NCBI GenBank assembly: GCA_016218065.1
Contig: JACRFA010000220.1
Span: forward strand, 1 to 39,730
Length of the DNA: 39,730 nt
From: Ignavibacteriota bacterium
GTDB lineage: Bacteria; Bacteroidota; Ignavibacteria; UBA10030; UBA6906
Direction: 5' to 3'
The position numbers and the translations under genes were made by a program. The notes under the pieces were generated by a model. It did no database searches. It was not told the DNA's origin and was given only the letters and a program-made list of their open reading frames with translations. Positions 1 to 9,095 of the stretch are shown here, piece by piece; position 1 is the first letter of the stretch; every line of letters begins with the position of its first letter.

Positions 1-2
1 AG

Positions 3-656
3 CAGGTTCACCCACATAAGCAGCGTTCTTCCCCGCCATCATCGCCAGCTTCCGACATCAAAGAGCAACAGAAGGCAGAATCCCGCGCCGACGATTCGCG
101 ACTGATTCAGGCAGCACTCGGCGGCGACGACACCGCCTACAAGAAGCTCATGAAGAAGTATCATGACGCCATCTACAATTTTATTTATCGGATGGTGCAC
201 GACAAGCATCAGGTGGAAGATCTGACGCAGGAAGCGTTCATCAAAGCGTTCGCGTCGCTGGCAAGCTTCAACGAAGAGTTCGCGTTCAGCACGTGGCTCT
301 ATAAGATTGCGACGAACAACAGCATCGATTACATCCGCAAGCGGAAGCTGCAGACGTACTCCATCGACAAACCGATCGAGGCGAAGGACAGCGACTACGC
401 GTTCGAGCTTCCCGACGATACCTACGAGGCGGACAAGGAGATGATTTCGGACCAGCGCGCGAGAATGCTGAACGAGGCGATCGGGAAACTGCCCGAGAAG
501 TACCGGAAAGTCATTCGCCTGCGCCACGTTGACGAGAAGAGCTATGAGGAGATCGCGCAATCGTTGAAGCTGCCGATTGGAACCGTGAAGGCGCACATCT
601 TCAGGGCAAGAGAAATGTTGTACAAATCGCTGAAGGACAGGATTCGACATTACTAA
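3..656 (+). CDS. RNA polymerase sigma factor, ECF/sigma-70 family (5' end outside window)
   Basis: Frame is open from the window edge through 656; DSRLIQAALGGDDTAYKKLMKKYHDAIYNFIYRMVHDKHQVEDLTQEAFIKAF is sigma region 2 and LPEKYRKVIRLRHVDEKSYEEIAQSLKLPIGTVKAHIFRAREML is region 4. The ORF-track start at 150 lies inside region 2. Confidence 0.93.
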   Translation, partial: QVHPHKQRSSPPSSPASDIKEQQKAESRADDSRLIQAALGGDDTAYKKLMKKYHDAIYNFIYRMVHDKHQVEDLTQEAFIKAFASLASFNEEFAFSTWLYKIATNNSIDYIRKRKLQTYSIDKPIEAKDSDYAFELPDDTYEADKEMISDQRARMLNEAIGKLPEKYRKVIRLRHVDEKSYEEIAQSLKLPIGTVKAHIFRAREMLYKSLKDRIRHY

Positions 657-681
657 CAGGATTTCATAAAAGAAAGAAAAT

Positions 682-767
682 GTCCACGAAGTACACGAAG
701 GTGCACGAAGGTTTTTCTGATACAAGTAGAAATCACTTCTTAGTGTTCCTTCGTGAACTTCGTGGAC
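682..767. repeat. Inverted repeat / interspersed palindromic repeat with cacgaag motifs
   Basis: gtccacgaagtacacgaagg (682-701) versus ccttcgtgaacttcgtggac (748-767): 20-bp inverted repeat with one mismatch, 46-nt spacer. Confidence 0.75.
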
Positions 768-844
768 GAAAAGAGGGAGTTTTCCAACAACGTGCTTAAG
801 GCTGAAACTCTCCTCTCTGCCCGGCGTATCATGAACCAGAGGTC

Positions 845-1717
845 ATGAGAAACAGAAGAATCCATATTGCACTGCTGACGTCATTGTTGCTGTTGGGAAC
901 GGCAGCGGAGGCCGGCGATCCGGGCGGAAACGAGATCGGGCGGACGACGGAGAAAGAGCTGAACGTCGTCATCTCGTCCTCGTTCGGGAAAGTGGTGGTG
1001 GAGAAGGGCGAGCCGCAGAAGATCATCGTGGGTGAGGCGCTCGACGAGGAGTCGCGCGCGCTGACGATGGATTACAGCATCCGCAACCGCGTGGGGTTCC
1101 TTGATATCAACCTCAACCCCGACAAGGAACCTGCCGATCACAAGAACGGCTCTTTTCACTTCGGCGACCTAAAAAACTCCAAGTGGCTGCTTCGATTCAC
1201 AGACGCGATGCCGATCGCGTTTGACATTGAACTGGGCGTCGCGCAGGGCGAGTTCGACCTTACCGGCTTGCAGGTGAAGGACTTCAATCTGTCATGCGGC
1301 GCAAGCAACGTCGTTGTGTCGTTCGATGAGCTGAACACAGAGTCGATGAACGAGCTGAACGTTCAATGCGGCGTCGGCAAGTTCGAAGGACGGCATCTCG
1401 GCAACGCGAACTTCAAGCGGTTCAGATTCGAGGGCGGCGTCGGGACGGCGACGCTTGACTTCAGCGGCGCGATCAACAGCGAGGTCGATGTCGATGTGAA
1501 TGTGGGGATGGGTCTCTGCACGATCATCGTGCCGAAGGAAGTCGGTGCACGAGTTTTCTACGACGAATCGTTGGTCTCGCGGCTCGACGTGGAAAAAGAC
1601 ATCCGTGCCGTCGATGAGACGTCGTATGTGAGCGACAACTTCAAGAGCGCATCGGGACGGATGAACATTCGCGTCGAAACCGGATTCGGGAGCGTGAAGA
1701 TACGACGGCCAAAGTGA
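845..1717 (+). CDS. Secreted toastrack / LiaF-like (DUF2154/DUF4097-type) beta-repeat protein
   Basis: Signal peptide MRNRRIHIALLTSLLLLGTAAEAG followed by repetitive beta-strand segments (IELGVAQGEFDLTGLQVKDFNLSCGAS..., VGMGLCTIIVPKEVGARVFYD, ETGFGSVKIRR). Confidence 0.6.
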   Translation: MRNRRIHIALLTSLLLLGTAAEAGDPGGNEIGRTTEKELNVVISSSFGKVVVEKGEPQKIIVGEALDEESRALTMDYSIRNRVGFLDINLNPDKEPADHKNGSFHFGDLKNSKWLLRFTDAMPIAFDIELGVAQGEFDLTGLQVKDFNLSCGASNVVVSFDELNTESMNELNVQCGVGKFEGRHLGNANFKRFRFEGGVGTATLDFSGAINSEVDVDVNVGMGLCTIIVPKEVGARVFYDESLVSRLDVEKDIRAVDETSYVSDNFKSASGRMNIRVETGFGSVKIRRPK

Positions 1718-1724
1718 ACCTCGA

Positions 1725-2222
1725 CTACAGCGCTAGCCCAAGACTTATCCCACCATAGAGATGAAAGCGATTGTGTGCGAGATCGTGAAACGGTGTGAAC
1801 GACAATCGAATCAACACACCGCCCTCCTCAGGTTGAAATCGCAATCCTACTGTTGAAGAGAGAAACGCCGATCCCTCCTTGCCAATCGACAGGCCAGACT
1901 TCCACCGGGGCAAATACACGAACCCAAGACCAAGCTCAAGTCGGTATCTTTGTCCGTAATAGTAATTGCATAGCAGCGGAACCGTGACATCCTCGCCGGT
2001 CACGGCGCCGATTCCAATCCTCACGCCAAAATCTCTCGTAACAAACTTCTCGCAATTCACACTGACGAGAATGCCGTTACCCAACAGTTCTCCAAAGACG
2101 GCATCGCGAATGCTGTCATCTTTATTCGCTTCGGTGTATTGAGGTGAGGTCGAAGGCGTTCCGGCGAATGAGAATGCAACAACAGTTGTTATCAGAAGGA
2201 AGAGAGTGGATTTCATTGTCAA
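1725..2222 (-). CDS. Secreted hypothetical protein, small outer-membrane beta-barrel-like
   Basis: Signal peptide MTMKSTLFLLITTVVAFSFAG; aligns by eye with the neighbour at 2245-2766. Confidence 0.55.
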   Translation of the reverse strand: MTMKSTLFLLITTVVAFSFAGTPSTSPQYTEANKDDSIRDAVFGELLGNGILVSVNCEKFVTRDFGVRIGIGAVTGEDVTVPLLCNYYYGQRYRLELGLGFVYLPRWKSGLSIGKEGSAFLSSTVGLRFQPEEGGVLIRLSFTPFHDLAHNRFHLYGGISLGLAL

Positions 2223-2244
2223 TCAGAAGGTTTTGGTATTTGAT

Positions 2245-2766
2245 CTAAAAAGTCGTTCCAATGCTAAGCCCAACGATGAGCCTTCCGCGAGATTTCTCTG
2301 GGTTGAAGAAAGGAGTAAGAGACGCTCGGAAGAAAAATCCCCCGCATGGCGGTGGGTCGAATTTCAGACCTACGGTCGAAGTTAAGATCAGAGGACCTTT
2401 TGATTCCTCCGAGAGAAAAACGATTTTCCATTTCGGCTGAAGGACAACGCCCATGCCGAGTTCGAGTTGGTACTTGGCGCCAACATAGTAGTTGGCCATC
2501 AACGGGACCGTTTGACCGACAATCCCATAGCCGATTCGTAAACCGAATCGACGCGAAAGGAATCGCTCGTAATTGATGGTCAAGCCGAGTCCGTTGCCGA
2601 CAATTTCTCCAAATACGGCGTTCTCGGGACACGTTTGGGATGTCTCGAGTGGGTACTCGGTTTGAGGAATTCTATTCAAATTCCCGGGTCGTGCTGACCC
2701 ACAACTATGTGATGTGCTTTGCAAGTCCACGAGACCGAAGATCAAAACTAGGAATGCTGATTTCAT
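2245..2766 (-). CDS. Secreted hypothetical protein, paralog of the 1725-2222 product
   Basis: Shared pattern AVFGE(I/L)(V/L)GNG...RFG(L/V)RIG.G...VPL..NYY.G..Y.LELG.G.V..P.WK. Confidence 0.55.
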   Translation of the reverse strand: MKSAFLVLIFGLVDLQSTSHSCGSARPGNLNRIPQTEYPLETSQTCPENAVFGEIVGNGLGLTINYERFLSRRFGLRIGYGIVGQTVPLMANYYVGAKYQLELGMGVVLQPKWKIVFLSEESKGPLILTSTVGLKFDPPPCGGFFFRASLTPFFNPEKSRGRLIVGLSIGTTF

Positions 2767-2823
2767 TTTCCAAGTACGACAAAAGTTTTAAGATTATCGT
2801 TACGAATGCTGGTCATTCGCTGT

Positions 2824-5403
2824 TCACCACAAAGCAAACGCTGCCCACGCGTGCAACGCGGCGTACTCCTTGTTCTTGATCATCTCAAGCAACGCGTTTC
2901 TGTACGCAGCTTCCGCGGAATTTCCGGCAAGCAGATTCGCATAAAACAATCCGACAAAAAACTTCTTCGCTTTCCGTGTCGGCACGAACGTGTTCATCAC
3001 GACGTCGCCGGTTCCATTCATGCGCACGATCCGCGGGATGATCGCGTGAGGCGGCCGGGCGCTCAGGTTCGACACCACGAGAACGGGAAACGGCGAGATG
3101 CCAAAGAATTCTCCCAGCCGCTCGTAGCGCAGCGTCGCATATTCTTTTCCGCCCGACAACACCACATACGATTGAGGAAGGTCAGAAGGAAACACCCGCA
3201 ACTCGACTGCCATATGCAACACGTCTCCGTGTACCTGCCTCAACGTGCGAACGGACGCATCTCTGCCGAAGTACAGGCGAGCATCGCGCGAGAGCGTCCG
3301 CGTGTCGCTCAGTTCGTACTCGACGTCCCACGAAGTAGAGCCGGCGTTGCCGAATCCGATAACGGACGGCGGTGTATGAAGCGGCGTTCCCTTCAACGCA
3401 AGCGTCGAAACATCCGGCAGATAGCGAACGGAAAGCTGCTCGATGACGTACGATGCGCGAGTCTCTTGCTTCTGCAGCGCGTGCACCGGAATCAACGGCA
3501 GATCGACAGGCAGCGCGACGTAGAGTCTCGTCGCTCCCTGAAGTTCTCGCTCAATTGGTTGCAGCAGCATGCCGTACAGTTGCGCGGACAGTACACGCGT
3601 CCTGCGATCAAGTTGTGTCTGGGTAGATGGAGGAAGCTCGTGCGTGCTTTGCGCGAGAAGCGTGTTCAGCTCGTTCGCGGCTGCAATGAATTTGGATTTC
3701 TCCACGGCTGCGACCCGCACTGCGGATGATTGGTTCGTGACAAGGAACGCGTAGAGAGAGTTCTCCGTCGGGATATAGTCAACCAGCGCGGAGCCTGCCG
3801 GCAGGAATTTCGAAACGTCGCGAAGAGTGAGTTGCTGAGGCAAGACAGCGGCGTTGTATCGCGCGTTCGTTGCAGCAATCGAGTCGCCAAGTTCGCGCAA
3901 CCGCTGCGAAGTGCGGGCAAGAACGTTCTTCAGTTCCGCCGCAAGCGCTTGCGACTCCGAGCGCAACGCGGCGGCCACGGCAAGTTGCCGCTCAGTCCCG
4001 ATGTACTGACGGCGCGCATCGGCAAATGTCTCGAATGCAGAATTGAGTCGTTCATCTTTTGTGTTGATTGTCAGAGCCGGGAACGATTTCATCCAAATCA
4101 TCAACGTCTTCTGCTCGGCGTAGCGGAATGCTTCATCGTTCATGCCGAGCTGGAGCAGCAGATCAATCAGATCGTCGTAGTAGGATGTTCCATTGTTGCC
4201 GGCACGCTCGCAATTGACGTACAGATCATTCTCGTCGCGGGAGGCAAAGCTGCTATCGAAGTTGGCAACCGCGTTGCGAAAGTATTCCAGCGCCTCCGAC
4301 AATCGAGTGTTCTGCATCGCATTTTGTCCCAGACACGAGTGTGCATACGCGTTTGCCGCGGGCAACCCGACGTGAGCAAGAAGCTCGGCGCCGGCTTCGT
4401 ACTCCCGTGTCGCGTCGATTCTTCTTTCAGCGCGGTCGCAATGCCCGAGTTGCAGGAGCGCGTACGCTTCGTTCAATTTATTTTGGGTGCGGATTGCTGA
4501 TCGCAGCGCGAAGTTGAAATACGTTCTCGCCTGCGAAAATTTCTTCCGGGTGAGGTAGATGTTCCCGACTCTCAGCAAGATTTCTTCGCGTTCGCGAGCA
4601 ACGCCTTTCGCTGTGTCGGCCAAACGGATTGCGTCGGCGAAAGACCGGAATGCCGCAGTCTGGTTTCCCATCCGATCCTGAGCGATGGCGGCATGATTGA
4701 GCGCGATGATAATGGCAAGCGAGTTGCCCGCACGTCTGGCGAGAGACAACGAAGCGACGAAGTCCTGAAGTGCAGCGGAGAAATCATTGTACGCCAGCGA
4801 TGATCTTCCGCGCTCAAGGTACGCCCGGGATTGATTGAGGAGATCGTTGCGTCGTTGAGATGAGGCCAATTGCTCATTCAGCGTCCGACGTTCAAACTCA
4901 ACATCGCCGAGCGCATGCACGACCGGAATCAGCGCCCACTTCAGCGCGTTCGCGCTAACCGTATCGTTGCGCGCCTGTTCCACTCTCAGCGCTTCAAGTA
5001 ATGTCGTCGAAGCAGCGGGAAAGTTCTCGCAAAGCGTTTGCGCGTGAGCGATGGCAAGCGTCGCGGCGCGTATGCCGTGATTATCCGCGATGCCCCGATA
5101 GGCTTCCCGTGCGGCGCGGTACAACTCGAGCGCGCTGTCGAACCGCGCGGCCGCCGCGTAGTTTTCTCCGAGCAGAAGCAAGCCTTCCGCCCGGCGCTCA
5201 CGCTCGCCGAGTACGTCATCGAGCGCGATGCTTTCAAGGAGGAGCCGTCGGGTGGCGAGATGATCGCCGCGAGCGAGCGCGCCCTTCGCCTTGTCGAACA
5301 CGAGTGTTGCACGCTGATGCATAAGTTCATTGTCGTCGCCGCACCCAATCAGAACAGACACGGCGAACAGAACGGCAAGGAATTGAGAGAAGCGGTTTAG
5401 CAT
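2824..5403 (-). CDS. TPR-repeat lipoprotein with C-terminal CHAT-like domain
   Basis: Lipobox LIGC near the N-terminus; many TPR helices; C-terminal ALVDYIPTENSLYAFLV..., LPLIPVHALQ..., VIEQLSVRYLPDVSTL... matches CHAT architecture. Confidence 0.75.
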   Translation of the reverse strand: MLNRFSQFLAVLFAVSVLIGCGDDNELMHQRATLVFDKAKGALARGDHLATRRLLLESIALDDVLGERERRAEGLLLLGENYAAAARFDSALELYRAAREAYRGIADNHGIRAATLAIAHAQTLCENFPAASTTLLEALRVEQARNDTVSANALKWALIPVVHALGDVEFERRTLNEQLASSQRRNDLLNQSRAYLERGRSSLAYNDFSAALQDFVASLSLARRAGNSLAIIIALNHAAIAQDRMGNQTAAFRSFADAIRLADTAKGVAREREEILLRVGNIYLTRKKFSQARTYFNFALRSAIRTQNKLNEAYALLQLGHCDRAERRIDATREYEAGAELLAHVGLPAANAYAHSCLGQNAMQNTRLSEALEYFRNAVANFDSSFASRDENDLYVNCERAGNNGTSYYDDLIDLLLQLGMNDEAFRYAEQKTLMIWMKSFPALTINTKDERLNSAFETFADARRQYIGTERQLAVAAALRSESQALAAELKNVLARTSQRLRELGDSIAATNARYNAAVLPQQLTLRDVSKFLPAGSALVDYIPTENSLYAFLVTNQSSAVRVAAVEKSKFIAAANELNTLLAQSTHELPPSTQTQLDRRTRVLSAQLYGMLLQPIERELQGATRLYVALPVDLPLIPVHALQKQETRASYVIEQLSVRYLPDVSTLALKGTPLHTPPSVIGFGNAGSTSWDVEYELSDTRTLSRDARLYFGRDASVRTLRQVHGDVLHMAVELRVFPSDLPQSYVVLSGGKEYATLRYERLGEFFGISPFPVLVVSNLSARPPHAIIPRIVRMNGTGDVVMNTFVPTRKAKKFFVGLFYANLLAGNSAEAAYRNALLEMIKNKEYAALHAWAAFALW

Positions 5404-5465
5404 TCAGTTGAGAGGTTCGTCATGGAAAAAGATAGTCAACGCGTGAGGCAGAAACAATGTCCGGT

Positions 5466-6761
5466 TCAGGAGATGAGCAGTCGCCGGACCTCGCTGTAGC
5501 GCGCCGGCATCGTGATCGTGTGAGTCGGCCTGTTCATCGATTCCTGAAGCGTCGAAGGCAGCGGAATCGTTGTGCCGATTGCCTCTTGAACAATGTCGGC
5601 ACACTTGGCTGGATGCGCAGGAGCGGTCACGATAATCGGCGGAGCGTTCGTCATCCATTGCTGCGCTTTGCGCGCGGCTGCAACACCGACCGCCGAGTGG
5701 GGATCGAGAATGGTGCTTCGTGTCTCATACGTTCGGCGGATTTCGGCAATCGTTTCCTCATCCGAAATACTCACGGCATCGATGTCGTTGCGCAAGAGGC
5801 GAACATCGTGCTTGTACAGACACTGGAGGCGCGCAAGATTGCCGGGGTTGGCGACATCCATCGCGTTGGAGATGGTGCGAATAGTGTCGGCGGGAACAAA
5901 CTCGCCCGTGTGCAGATAGTGAATCACGCCGTCGTTGGCGTTGGTCGCGGCGATGAACCCGCGCAGCGGCATCCCCATCCATTTCGCATAAACACCCGCC
6001 GTGATGTTTCCGAAATTGCCGCTGGGGACAACGACAAGGGGCGACTCGCTGACGCCGAATTGGCGCTGAAGCTGCGCAATACTCCAGCCATAGTATGCAA
6101 TCTGCGGCAAGAGCCGTCCGACGTTGATTGAGTTTGCCGTCGTCAGCGTGCGATGGCGCTGCACTACCGGATCGGCGAGCGCTCTCTTCACAAGCCGCTG
6201 ACAATCATCGAACGTTCCTTCGACTTCGATGGCGGTGATGTTGCCGCCGAGCGTCGTCATCTGCAACTCTTGCAGCCGGCTGATTTTTTCCGATGGGAAG
6301 AAGATGGCGACGGAAATGTTTGGGACGTTGTAGAATCCGCGTGCAACGGCGCTGCCGGTATTGCCTGATGTCGCGACAAGCACGGTCAGCTCTTGATGAT
6401 GATGCTCAAGGAAATGCGATATCACGTGCGCCATGAACCGGACGCCGATGTCTTTGAAGGCGAGCGACGGTCCATGAAAAAGTTCAAGCAGGAAAATTCC
6501 TTCGTCAAGCTTCACAAGCGGAATCGGAAAATTCCAGGCGTTGCGGAGAATCGACAGCAATTTCTGATTCGGAATCTCATCAACAAACAACGACAGAACG
6601 TCGAGGCCGATCTGATGCAGCGATGTCGAGCGTCCCGCGTCGGAGAGAAGGCGCGGAGTCGTTTCGGGCACAAGCAAGGCTCCATCGGGCGCGAGTCCGG
6701 CAAAAAGCGCTTCGCGAAAGCTGAGTGTTGGCGAGCTGTTGAGAACCGAATGGTACTTCAT
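5466..6761 (-). CDS. thrC: Threonine synthase
   Basis: FREALFAGLAPDGALLVPE, FHGPSLAFKDIGVRFMAH (PLP lysine motif), VATSGNTGSAVARGF. Confidence 0.93.
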   Translation of the reverse strand: MKYHSVLNSSPTLSFREALFAGLAPDGALLVPETTPRLLSDAGRSTSLHQIGLDVLSLFVDEIPNQKLLSILRNAWNFPIPLVKLDEGIFLLELFHGPSLAFKDIGVRFMAHVISHFLEHHHQELTVLVATSGNTGSAVARGFYNVPNISVAIFFPSEKISRLQELQMTTLGGNITAIEVEGTFDDCQRLVKRALADPVVQRHRTLTTANSINVGRLLPQIAYYGWSIAQLQRQFGVSESPLVVVPSGNFGNITAGVYAKWMGMPLRGFIAATNANDGVIHYLHTGEFVPADTIRTISNAMDVANPGNLARLQCLYKHDVRLLRNDIDAVSISDEETIAEIRRTYETRSTILDPHSAVGVAAARKAQQWMTNAPPIIVTAPAHPAKCADIVQEAIGTTIPLPSTLQESMNRPTHTITMPARYSEVRRLLIS

Positions 6762-6836
6762 GCGCGTGCTTTCATGCCGTTGCTGATCGTCGCCGGCGCG
6801 AAGACAATCACCCGGTAGTTTCTTGAAACCATCGTG

Positions 6837-7820
6837 TTAAACGTGTTTCTCGAAAAACTCGATGATGCGTCGGGAGTACTCTGCGCCGCCGACTTCCATC
6901 ATGTCGTGATGCTTCGCTCCGGGAATGAGCCAGAATTCTTTGGGGTGATTGGCGGCCTTGTACACGCGTTCCGAGTAATCGTAGTTGATCAAACCGTCTT
7001 CCGTGCCATGAAGCAGAAAGATGGGAATGTGAATTTGCCGAACGGCTTTCATCGGCGAGACGTCGTTCGCACGGAAGCTCGCGAGAAATTCCGATCGCTT
7101 GATCACGATGTTCCGCAGGTAATGCCAGGGGAGTTTGATGATGCGCTTCTGATAGTCATCGAACACCGTGCGCAGCGATGCGAAGCCGCTTTCCGCGACA
7201 ACCGCCGACACGCGGGAGTCGATGGCGGCAAGTTGCAGCGCGACCGCGGCCCCCATCGACCAACCGAACACGCCGATCTTTCCGACGAACAGATCGGCCC
7301 GCGTCAGCAGGTAATCGATCACGAGCTGCGCGTCGAATTTTTCATGGTAGCCGTACGTGCAGAACTTGCCTCCGCTTTCGCCATGCCGTCGCGAGTCGTA
7401 CAAGAACACATTGTAGCCCACTTCATACATCTGCCGGGCAATCTTGAGGCCGGCGATTTTGCTTTCGCTGACCCCGTGCAGAATCAGGATCGTGCCACGC
7501 GCCGGCTGCGGCGCTTTGATGAGCCAACAGCTCAAGTCAAATCCATCTTTCGTCTTAAGCAGAATGTCTTCGAACGGAAGCTTGAGATGTGTCGGGTGCA
7601 GAATGTCGGTGCGCTGACGATACCATTCGCTTGTTCGACGGTACGGTTGCAGGAGCAACACGGGGCCGATGACAAGCAACACGAGCGAGACTGCGATCAT
7701 GAAAATCACGATCAGCAGAATAAGCAGTAGCAGTATATTCACGCCCGGTCGATCATTAGGAGAGGATAGATGTTCTGAGTAAATATAGGGAGCAAGGTTG
7801 CATGATGCAACGGCCTTCAT
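6837..7820 (-). CDS. Alpha/beta hydrolase, membrane anchored
   Basis: N-terminal TM; LILHGVSESK, YDSRRHGESGG, GVFGWSMGAAVALQLA nucleophile elbow, LHGTEDGLI, PGAKHHDMM. Confidence 0.85.
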   Translation of the reverse strand: MKAVASCNLAPYIYSEHLSSPNDRPGVNILLLLILLIVIFMIAVSLVLLVIGPVLLLQPYRRTSEWYRQRTDILHPTHLKLPFEDILLKTKDGFDLSCWLIKAPQPARGTILILHGVSESKIAGLKIARQMYEVGYNVFLYDSRRHGESGGKFCTYGYHEKFDAQLVIDYLLTRADLFVGKIGVFGWSMGAAVALQLAAIDSRVSAVVAESGFASLRTVFDDYQKRIIKLPWHYLRNIVIKRSEFLASFRANDVSPMKAVRQIHIPIFLLHGTEDGLINYDYSERVYKAANHPKEFWLIPGAKHHDMMEVGGAEYSRRIIEFFEKHV

Positions 7821-7882
7821 TGTAAGTCCAGCGCATAGTCGTTATATTTTTCACAATCTACATTCTCCGCATATCCTTCACT

Positions 7883-8986
7883 ATGCTTACGCGTTGGTTT
7901 GATTTTCTTCTCGGCGTGCCGCTGCTCTGGCTGATCTCGCTCGTGAGGCTCAGGCAGCCGGCAGTTCGGGATTTCAGAAAGATTCTGGTAATCAAACTCG
8001 CCGCGATGGGAGACACGGTGTTGTTGATTCCCGTGCTTCACTCTCTTCGTGGCGCGCATCCGGACGCGACGATTCACTGGTTGATGTCACGTGTGAACGC
8101 TCCGGTCGCACGCACCGTGCCGTACGTGAACGAGACGATTGCGTGGAACGGATTCTCTCCGATGCATTTCCTGACGTTGATTCAACAGTTGAGGCGAGAG
8201 CGGTACGATGCCGTTATCGACTTTGAGCAGTGGGCCCGCGGCACGGCGCTGATTTCTTTTTTCTGCGGCGCGCCTCATCGGGTCGGGTTCACAACACCGG
8301 GCCAGTTCAGAAGCAGTCTGTTCACCGAATCGGTGGAGAAGACATTTCGCGTGCACGAGCTTGACGACTTCTACGCGCTGGCGGCGAAGCTGGGCACACT
8401 CGAACGACAACCAACGCTCGAAATTTTCGAAACGGAGAAGGGGAAGGACGAAATCGGCGCTCTTCTTTCCGACACACTTCAACGCAACAAGCTGAACGTT
8501 CTGATTCATCCCGGCTGCGGAGCTGACGGACTTCCGCGCGAATGGCCGTTGAGCAAGTACGCCGAGGTTTCTCAATGGCTGGAGAAAACATTCGACGCGC
8601 AGATTTTCGCGTCGGGCGGCCCCGAAGAAACGCAGAAGACTGCCGGGCTGGCACGACTGACCGGCGGCAACGTGATCGACCTCGGCGGCAAGCTCTCGTG
8701 GGAAGGCGTGATCTCTCTTGTTCGACACGTGGATCTGATTATTTCCGGCAACACCGGAGTGATGCACATTGCTGCTGCGCTCCAAAAGAAACAACTCGCG
8801 CTCCACGGCCCGACAAATGCGCTGCTGTGGGGACCGGTCAATCCGAATGCCGTCGTGGTGCGGAGTTCCTGCCCCGGATGTCCGAGCCTTCGGTTGGGCT
8901 TTGAGTACCATCGGCGCGACCAATTCTGCATGAACCTCATCGAAGTTGATGAAGTGAAGGCTTCTCTTTCGCAAATGCTTTCCTGA
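7883..8986 (+). CDS. Glycosyltransferase family 9 (heptosyltransferase-like)
   Basis: KILVIKLAAMGDTVLLIPVLHSLR; VLIHPGCGADGLPREWPLSKYAEV; DLIISGNTGVMHIAAALQKKQLALHGPTN. Confidence 0.88.
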   Translation: MLTRWFDFLLGVPLLWLISLVRLRQPAVRDFRKILVIKLAAMGDTVLLIPVLHSLRGAHPDATIHWLMSRVNAPVARTVPYVNETIAWNGFSPMHFLTLIQQLRRERYDAVIDFEQWARGTALISFFCGAPHRVGFTTPGQFRSSLFTESVEKTFRVHELDDFYALAAKLGTLERQPTLEIFETEKGKDEIGALLSDTLQRNKLNVLIHPGCGADGLPREWPLSKYAEVSQWLEKTFDAQIFASGGPEETQKTAGLARLTGGNVIDLGGKLSWEGVISLVRHVDLIISGNTGVMHIAAALQKKQLALHGPTNALLWGPVNPNAVVVRSSCPGCPSLRLGFEYHRRDQFCMNLIEVDEVKASLSQMLS

Positions 8987-9037
8987 ACTGCATCGTCTCC
9001 AACAGCATCAAACAAAAAGCCTTAGCGGAATTCTGCG

Positions 9038-9066
9038 TTGACATTCCATTGGGATTTCACTATATT
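9038..9066 (+). promoter_or_regulatory. Candidate sigma70-type promoter upstream of the M23/bactofilin/atp genes
   Basis: TTGACA (9038-9043), 17-nt spacer, TATATT (9061-9066). Confidence 0.65.
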
Positions 9067-9095
9067 TTCCAGCAATTTTTTTGAGCAGGTGAGTA

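Noticed and set aside
2806-3729. 307-aa plus-strand ORF
   Set aside because: Shadow ORF of the TPR-CHAT gene; arginine-rich low-information translation.
6834-7730. 298-aa plus-strand ORF
   Set aside because: Antisense to the alpha/beta hydrolase, which has clear catalytic motifs.
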